Part shown: positions 58,565 to 64,000 of the stretch, piece after piece
Numbering within the stretch: position 1 is the stretch's first letter
How the letters are laid out: the number at the start of each line of letters is the position of its first letter
Source of the DNA: Lineus longissimus
Lineage: Eukaryota; Nemertea; Pilidiophora; Heteronemertea; Lineidae
Direction: 5' to 3'
DNA: 64,000 nt
NCBI RefSeq assembly: GCF_910592395.1
Contig: NC_088310.1
Coordinates: 18,545,501-18,609,500, forward strand
Translations under genes and position numbers: made by a program
The notes under the pieces: model-generated
What the model was told of the DNA's origin: nothing
The model's input: only the letters and a program-made list of their open reading frames with translations
Database searches by the model: none

Positions 58565-58970
58565 TTCAATTTTTTAAACCCACCGAGGTGCAGTTAGTGT
58601 AGGCAAAACTTGCACGTTTCGCCTGCTGTCGACCTTGATTAGTCTCCCATGTAAACTGTTGACAACTAAAGGTTTTCGGGCTTTTGAAAACCTTTAGTGG
58701 TTTTTCGGCCAACACTAATACATGTATGCCGCCCTTCTAGATTTTGTAGAATAAATGAAAAGGCCTTCCTGTTTTTGTGGTTCTGCAGAAAACCACAACG
58801 GGGTGCACATTTGTGAAATGTTTTGTCCAATATTTTTCTACAAAACCTTTCTTTCTAAGAGTCTGCCAAAGAACTGCGTCAACCGTTCCGAGTGAAGTGT
58901 TGGCCAGAATAGTCCATTTCCGTATGCCTCCATCGTCAGGCCGCCCAAAAATCAAGTTCGTTCCCACACG
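58565..58970 (-). pseudogene. Decayed C-type lectin exon copy
   Basis: The minus strand reads FGRPDDGGIRKWT and TSLGTVDAVLWQT near 58,860-58,950, matching IGLHEDGGTWKWT and TPLGTPEKEMWYM of the intact exon. A further match to its end (gtaggcaaaacttgcacg) lies at 58,590-58,610. The Trp of the WIGL motif and the cysteines are lost. Confidence 0.6.
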
Positions 58971-59016
58971 TCATATATGTAGGTCTAATTGTTCATACCC
59001 AAGCTCTCAGTCATGC

Positions 59017-62000
59017 TTATGTATACTTCTGACAAATGAGAGGCTTGGCGGTAGTGCATTGACCGTTCCGTTTGAATCCGTTTAATTTGTATGTACCAAA
59101 CTTGTAGGCCAAAGTAGCACAAGTTATACCTGGTGTAGATCCTGTTTGCGCCATGTACCACATCTCTTTCTCCGGCGTTCCGAGTGGAGTACTGGCTGGA
59201 TCAGTCCATTTCCATGTACCTCCATCTTCATGCAACCCAATCCAGTAGTCTGAATTAAAAAGAAAATAAATCGATTCGTTCCCACACTGGTTTGACAATA
59301 TCATATTTTTTACTTAATTGCCAAGCCACGTATAAGAATTTCTGACAAATAAATGTATGAGGCTTGGAAATCGTGCACTGAGTATCCCTTTTGAATCCAT
59401 TATAACTCGGTGCAAACATGTAGGCAAAACGTGCACATGTTACACCTGGTGTAGGTGCTGTTTGCCCAATGTATACGCGGACAGTCGAATCAAATAATAT
59501 CATAGATTTTGCAGGAACGCGAAAAGTCAAAGCACAGTGAATCATCATGCACCCCAAGTAAGATTGTAGAAAGCAATTCAGATAGTTTTATAATAGGTTG
59601 ATCTTTTGGCCGATTATAACAACTTTCGCAACGTTTTTATGTTTACCTCGTCTGGTCTCATTCCACGATACTTTCGCTGCTCAGTTGCGCTGACACCAAA
59701 ACTTTGAATGAGGTATGCCCTTTAATTTCAATAGGGCCCCTCATTTAGCGTCGTTTCATGAATCACGCGCCCATTCTCACCTTTGTCTTCGTTTGCTGCA
59801 GTGAAGAGTTGAGATATGACCTGATCAAAGAAGGTTTTCCCATGCTCGAACGTCAAGAGGGACCATGATCCGACCGGGGCCTTTGTCTTACAGGAGGTGT
59901 CGGCATTGGCCCAAGTTTTCGGGTTTATATCGACTGATACACATCTGTCCGACACAGTCTTGTCCGGTGGTAAACATTGGTAGGCAGTTGTTGCTAGAAG
60001 ACAAAAATAAGATTAAGTAGGTTGATAAATTACGTCTTCTTGCTTTCGAATTACGCTTTTGGCGTCTTCTTCTTCTTAGTTCTTTTCAGTGCTCGATTTA
60101 TGTTTCTGGCGTTTCAACCTGTGGTGGTCATCATGAGGCGGTCTATCATGATCGCGACATTATATTTGCCTCCCATAGCAGGTTGGTTCTCCCCAAATAA
60201 AAGGCCAAGGAATAGCAACAGTTTCTTAGGCTTATAAAGTTTTCCGATCAGGGTATGGGGAACAATACACGGTCTAGTGTCTTCAAACATAGCCCGCTGG
60301 CACTAGGCGTAAATTCCCTTTGGTCTAATGTCGTCAAAGAGTTATCAGGGGAAATCTTGATAACAAGGATCCCAATGAAACAACTTTCACGGAGGCCGAT
60401 TATAAGCCAAGCCTGCAATAGGGTAAATCAACGTAATGTGGTTAATACTATTTCCCGAATCATTGCCAATCATTATATGACACGACTTTACAGGAGTGAT
60501 TTCGGAATCACAAATGCATTTTTATCATGGATTGTGCCATTAACTTACTTGGTACTGTTGTTGTGGTGGTGGTAGGAATCGTGTAACCCTGTAAAAGAAT
60601 GTTGTAAAACAAGGAACAGCTTTTGACAACAGAAATCATAAAAAAACGCCATTCATGAGCTGACGGAGTCCAACCCATTTCATTGCCTTCACCAGACCCT
60701 GATGAAATGATAACTGACATGTTACGGTGTGATCAGCTTAAAGATATACTTCTCGGAAAGATAATGTTGTTGGTCCATCACTGGTTTTATCGACGTAAGA
60801 ACAACGGCATCATTGACGTCAGGGTCCAGTTGTTCCAAAACAAGTTTTGTCGCTAACACTGGCGTTAACTGAACTTGGCGTTAAGTCTAAGGGCTTAACT
60901 GAAGGAGATAACGCTATGTTAAGTTAACGCCAGCGTTAGTGACAAAATTTGTTTTGAAACACCGGGCCCTGATGCTGGCTCGTAAATAATGGGACGTACC
61001 ACCACCCTCCTCGTACAAATCATGATCATTCACTTTAAGCTGGCGGTAGTTTTCATTAGAGAGACAATTTTTTAGGTCTGCATGGATTTAGAGTTCGTGG
61101 CAAAGGACCCCATGGGGTACAATCGTAGTTGGATTTACACGGTTTAAAAAGGGTGTTGTCAAAAACCTACCGGACAATTGTCTGGTGCCCAGTAGAAGAA
61201 GTCACTGTTCAAGACAAGACTGGCTGCATCTGTAGTCTTGTCTGACGAATTCAGCTCGCACAGACCGCCACTCGTCTTCCAATTTAGGGAGGTACACTTT
61301 GCATCCTCCAGACACAGCCTTGAACACTCTAGTTTTGACTTCAAGGTGTGGGTGCCGATGACGTGGGTGATGAGTTTTGAGCCCTTAAGACCGCACGCGA
61401 GGAGTGTGCGCGAGAAGGTATCGCGCACGAACTGGCCGCTGCACCCAACTGCCAAGACTGGAAACAAATGGCAACGGCGTGAGAATGCAATATGCTGGTT
61501 CGGGTTTTATACGCTGGCCATTATATGTTCGCACTTGGTCCGGATTCAGCATTTTCAGAACATTGTATAAATCGGATTGTAATGCTGCCGGATGCGCAAC
61601 ATTGTTCCCCGTCTTTTCCCAATCGAATTTTCGAGAGAAAATGAACGGTGTGGTCCTTTCTACTCTCCCCTAAGTTGCTGCAGTCGTTCAAAGAAAATCG
61701 TCCTGCCATTTCAAAATTAAACAATTTGCCAACCATATACATGTTATACAAAGTATAATTCAGCAAAAACTCGAGTGACACTAATTAAATCGATTTACGG
61801 ACCAAGGTGGCCTCTTCAGATCAGCGAGTGCTTGGTATGCATACAACATTGTATACTCGTGATGAAACATTTACATAATCAATCATCTCAATATTTTTCC
61901 TTTCAGTTAAAATAATTCAGGTTTAGCCCAACACACGTTCTATTGTTTTTAAACAAAGCACACTGGCACCCACTGACGTCGACTCCCATGCGACAGCTTT

Positions 62001-62926
62001 TATGGCGGTCGACAAGCCTGGATGGGCAAGGGCAAGCACGCTTGATGATAATTCCTTGCAAAACAGCCAAGAATACGTCTTTCAGCTCAATCAAAAGAGT
62101 GCAACGTCACTATATCCCCTCCCCCAGACATTCGGACTTGTGTTTTAGCCAATACCTGTCAGAACAGCAGTTCTCTTGTTGACTGCAATGACCGTTATTT
62201 CTCTACCTTGCTTTAGGCCGTGATTGTAATAGACAAGTAATCAAGAAGTAAATAATCAATAAGCACTTTTTGGGAGGAAGGGCCTACTAATACTCCCCAT
62301 GTAGTGAAATCGTAGAATTTGCTCAGCGCTACTGTGGTAATGTACGCGTCGGTGAAAACACCCCAGTTTCACCAATCTGAGATCGGTTGATTAATTGCTA
62401 CGGAATCGAATCGAATGCTTATCAAAAACGTTGCGTCGCGACCACCATCGGACAACGTGATTTCACCAACCGAACCCATAGTCTATCCAAATTGAACATT
62501 CCGGTTTTTGGCCCGTATCTCGTAGTAAGAAAAATTCAGGCCAAACCCATCACATCGCGGTCTATTGTCTTTGAGCAAAGCACGCGTGCACCTAGGCCTA
62601 AATTCCCATTGTTTTGGTGTCTGACCAAAGGGTTATTAGGGCAAATCTCGCGATAACATCGACCTCACGAGATATCTTTCGTGGGGGTCGATACGACTTA
62701 ATCGGCAAGAGCCAATAAATTAAATAAACATGGTTAATGGCATCAAACGACCATTTGCATGATATCCAGCGTGCAATTGGATATTCACAACCGGTCTAGA
62801 TCGGTAAAACTGGATTATATAGTTGATTAGAAGTGAAAATGTGTAAACGAATTAATGGACAAAAAGTAACTTACCTGAAAGTGTGAGCATTGCTAGCATG
62901 TGTGTTGTCGAACTTTGATTCGCCAT
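59017..62926 (-). CDS. Secreted PAN/apple plus C-type lectin domain protein, five exons
   Basis: Exons are 62875-62926, 61171-61457, 60549-60588, 59781-59993 and 59017-59249, all GT-AG with matching phases; 274 residues. The signal peptide is about residues 1-24, with core MLAMLTLSVLAVGCSG split by intron 1. Residues 25-113 form a PAN/apple-like domain (CSRLCLEDAKCTSLNWK and GLCEL, final Cys in DNCP). Exon 3 encodes a short Thr-rich linker (IPTTTTTTVP). Residues 128-274 are a C-type lectin domain with YWIGLHEDG, KWTDPASTP, a terminal CTTAKPLICQKYT and the expected outer cysteines. A carbohydrate-recognition or innate-immune role is plausible from the family. The calcium-site EPN/QPD and WND motifs are not clear, so sugar binding is uncertain. 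Intron 2 holds a MITE. Confidence 0.8.
59335..59485 (-). pseudogene. Partial duplicate of the lectin last exon
   Basis: Encodes IGQTAPTPGVTCARFAYMF, then YNGFKRDTQC and PHTFICQK, a clear match to the second half of the exon at 59,017-59,249. The first half (WIGL, KWTDP) is missing. It lies in the intron before the intact last exon, so it could be a relic or, less likely, an alternative end. Confidence 0.65.
60265..60440. repeat. Diverged intronic repeat, copy 1
   Basis: Shares the order of cggtctagtgtctt, ggcactaggcgtaaattcc, ggtctaatgtc and gttatcaggggaaatctt with 62,535-62,760. A third, weaker match is at 61,915-62,060. Confidence 0.45.
60820..60971. mobile_element. 152-bp palindromic MITE
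   Basis: Ends CAGGGTCC and GGGCCCTG. The arms contain CTAACACTGGCGTTAACT and its near-complement AGTTAACGCCAGCGTTAG. It lies in lectin intron 2 and is non-coding. Confidence 0.65.
61915..62060. repeat. Diverged intronic repeat, weak copy
   Basis: Shares ttctattg, aaacaaagcacac and ggcacc in order with 62,535-62,640. Low similarity. Confidence 0.35.
62535..62760. repeat. Diverged intronic repeat, copy 2
   Basis: Partner of 60,265-60,440; see the shared blocks there. It lies in lectin intron 1. Confidence 0.45.
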
Positions 62927-63479
62927 TTGAGTTTGTAATCGACTCCTGTCAATGCATGCAGGCTACTGCTTACTCATTTGAAGTTTACTTGCTTGAAATA
63001 ACTTTGGCTTCTTTAGCAACTAACACGACGGACCAATTGGGAATCAATCCAATCCAATGTTGCTACAATTTCTAGCCGTTCCGATATTGATGTAAAATGA
63101 TGGATTTCGAGCAAGATTTTGTACCCGATCTGAGACCTGCACTTCCGCTAAGCGTCAGAGACCAGTTCCAGGCTATTTAATGTGCAGTTGGCAAACAGAA
63201 TCCGGATGTTGTCTACTCACGAGTCCATTTAGTGCCATTATTGCAGATCGCTTGTCTTACTCGGGGGGGGGGGGGGGGGGTATCACTCTGTCAGCAATAT
63301 CGAGGCTTTCGGTCCGTCTGTCATGCGACTTATATTGGCAATGATGTCACCAAGGTTTTTCATGCACCAAGTTAAAAGTGGTTACTAATTTCTTATTTTC
63401 TATTCCCGATTCTCGGATGGTTATGGTTATGGTAAATCTCGATAGCCCTAAACAACCGACAAGGGTAATGTGAACCGAG
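62927..63479. other. Lectin 5' flank; 18-base G run
   Basis: Contains an 18-G homopolymer at 63,263-63,280 and no gene. The promoter of the lectin gene should lie here; no convincing TATA box was found. Confidence 0.45.
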
Positions 63480-63484
63480 TTTGT

Positions 63485-63690
63485 AAAGTTCGGGTTCAGG
63501 GGTTTTCTTCAAGATAATAATGATACTATGATAATGATATTTAAAAAACATGTACATCAATGAATAAATAACAACAAAATAAAGAGAAAAAAGGAGGAAA
63601 ATGTAGTGGATTCAGGGGATTAGAACCCGTGACCACCAGATCGAGTCCAGCATTCGAACCGTTGAACCACCAAGGCTTTCAGGTCAGGGT
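63485..63690. repeat. Distant relative of the 1.26-kb repeat
   Basis: Starts with agttcgggttcaggggtttt and ttcttcaagataat, like the end of the array unit. After about 100 bp it has a minus-strand tRNA-like module with a GGTTCTAATCCC B-box-like element at about 63,615-63,626. It is much diverged from the arrays. Confidence 0.55.
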
Positions 63691-64000
63691 GGAGATTTTC
63701 TTAGCGTCTCATTATAGCAAGGCTAAAGAAAAAACTGGCCAAAGATTATGATACTTGTTAAAGAACTCGAGGTATCATACTGCCCATTTAAAAAGTGATT
63801 ACTGCGTCAATTTTGAATACCTTGAGCCAAGGAGTTTCACTCGCCGTGCGTTACGATTCAATTGCTTTACCAAACTTCGCGTGTTTGGCAGACATTAAGT
63901 GCCGATTTCAAGGCGGCATACTCTTGTCGCTTCGTTGAGTTACGATTAACATTTTTCATGATTGTCGCGTTTTATAACTGAAAACCCATCATAATATGGA
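63691..64000. other. No gene seen
   Basis: Window end, with only short frames. Confidence 0.4.

Overview
This is genomic DNA from an animal, not a prokaryote. All the supported host genes are split by GT-AG introns, and the rest is LINEs, a Ty3/gypsy LTR retrotransposon, MITE-like fold-back elements and tRNA-like repeat units. Tandem rhodopsin-class peptide-type receptors, an ependymin-related secreted protein and a PAN plus C-type lectin protein together suggest a marine invertebrate bilaterian. The phylum cannot be settled from the window.

Layout. (1) 1-28,214: minus-strand two-exon GPCR genes, built as units of about 2.3 kb. Four units (G1-G4) occupy 1.3-13.8 kb. Most of this was duplicated as a block, 2,558-13,766 copied to 17,300-28,214, giving G5-G8. 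G5 and G6 are broken; G1-G4, G7 and G8 look intact. Each block carries a nested pair of plus-strand LINEs, in which a younger LINE B split the reverse transcriptase of LINE A. The 3.5 kb between the blocks is mostly units of a 1.26-kb repeat. (2) 28.2-32.1 kb: no recognisable gene; several fold-back elements, the largest a near-palindrome of about 0.9 kb. (3) 32.1-44.6 kb: a tandem array of the same 1.26-kb unit, with an embedded tRNA-like Pol III-type module. It is interrupted by a young 8.3-kb gypsy element with 201-bp LTRs that differ at one base and a CTAT target duplication. (4) 45-51.1 kb: an ependymin-related gene in six exons, with one intact and one decayed extra copy of its signal-peptide exon upstream. 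(5) 52.8-57.8 kb: a minus-strand choline/ethanolamine-kinase-like gene with seven exons found and its last exon not identified. (6) 58.6-62.9 kb: a minus-strand secreted PAN/apple plus C-type lectin gene with decayed copies of its last exon downstream.

Most unusual: the gypsy element carries a third ORF at the env position that reads as an SGNH/GDSL hydrolase behind a CxxC-x10-CxxC knuckle. A good 3' splice site sits just before its AUG, so it may be made from a spliced subgenomic RNA as env is. The element also has a well-placed -1 frameshift heptamer between gag and pol. Its pol is broken by a one-base frameshift in the integrase, so this copy is probably not autonomous. All gene models here were read by eye from splice sites, phases and motifs; no similarity search was run.
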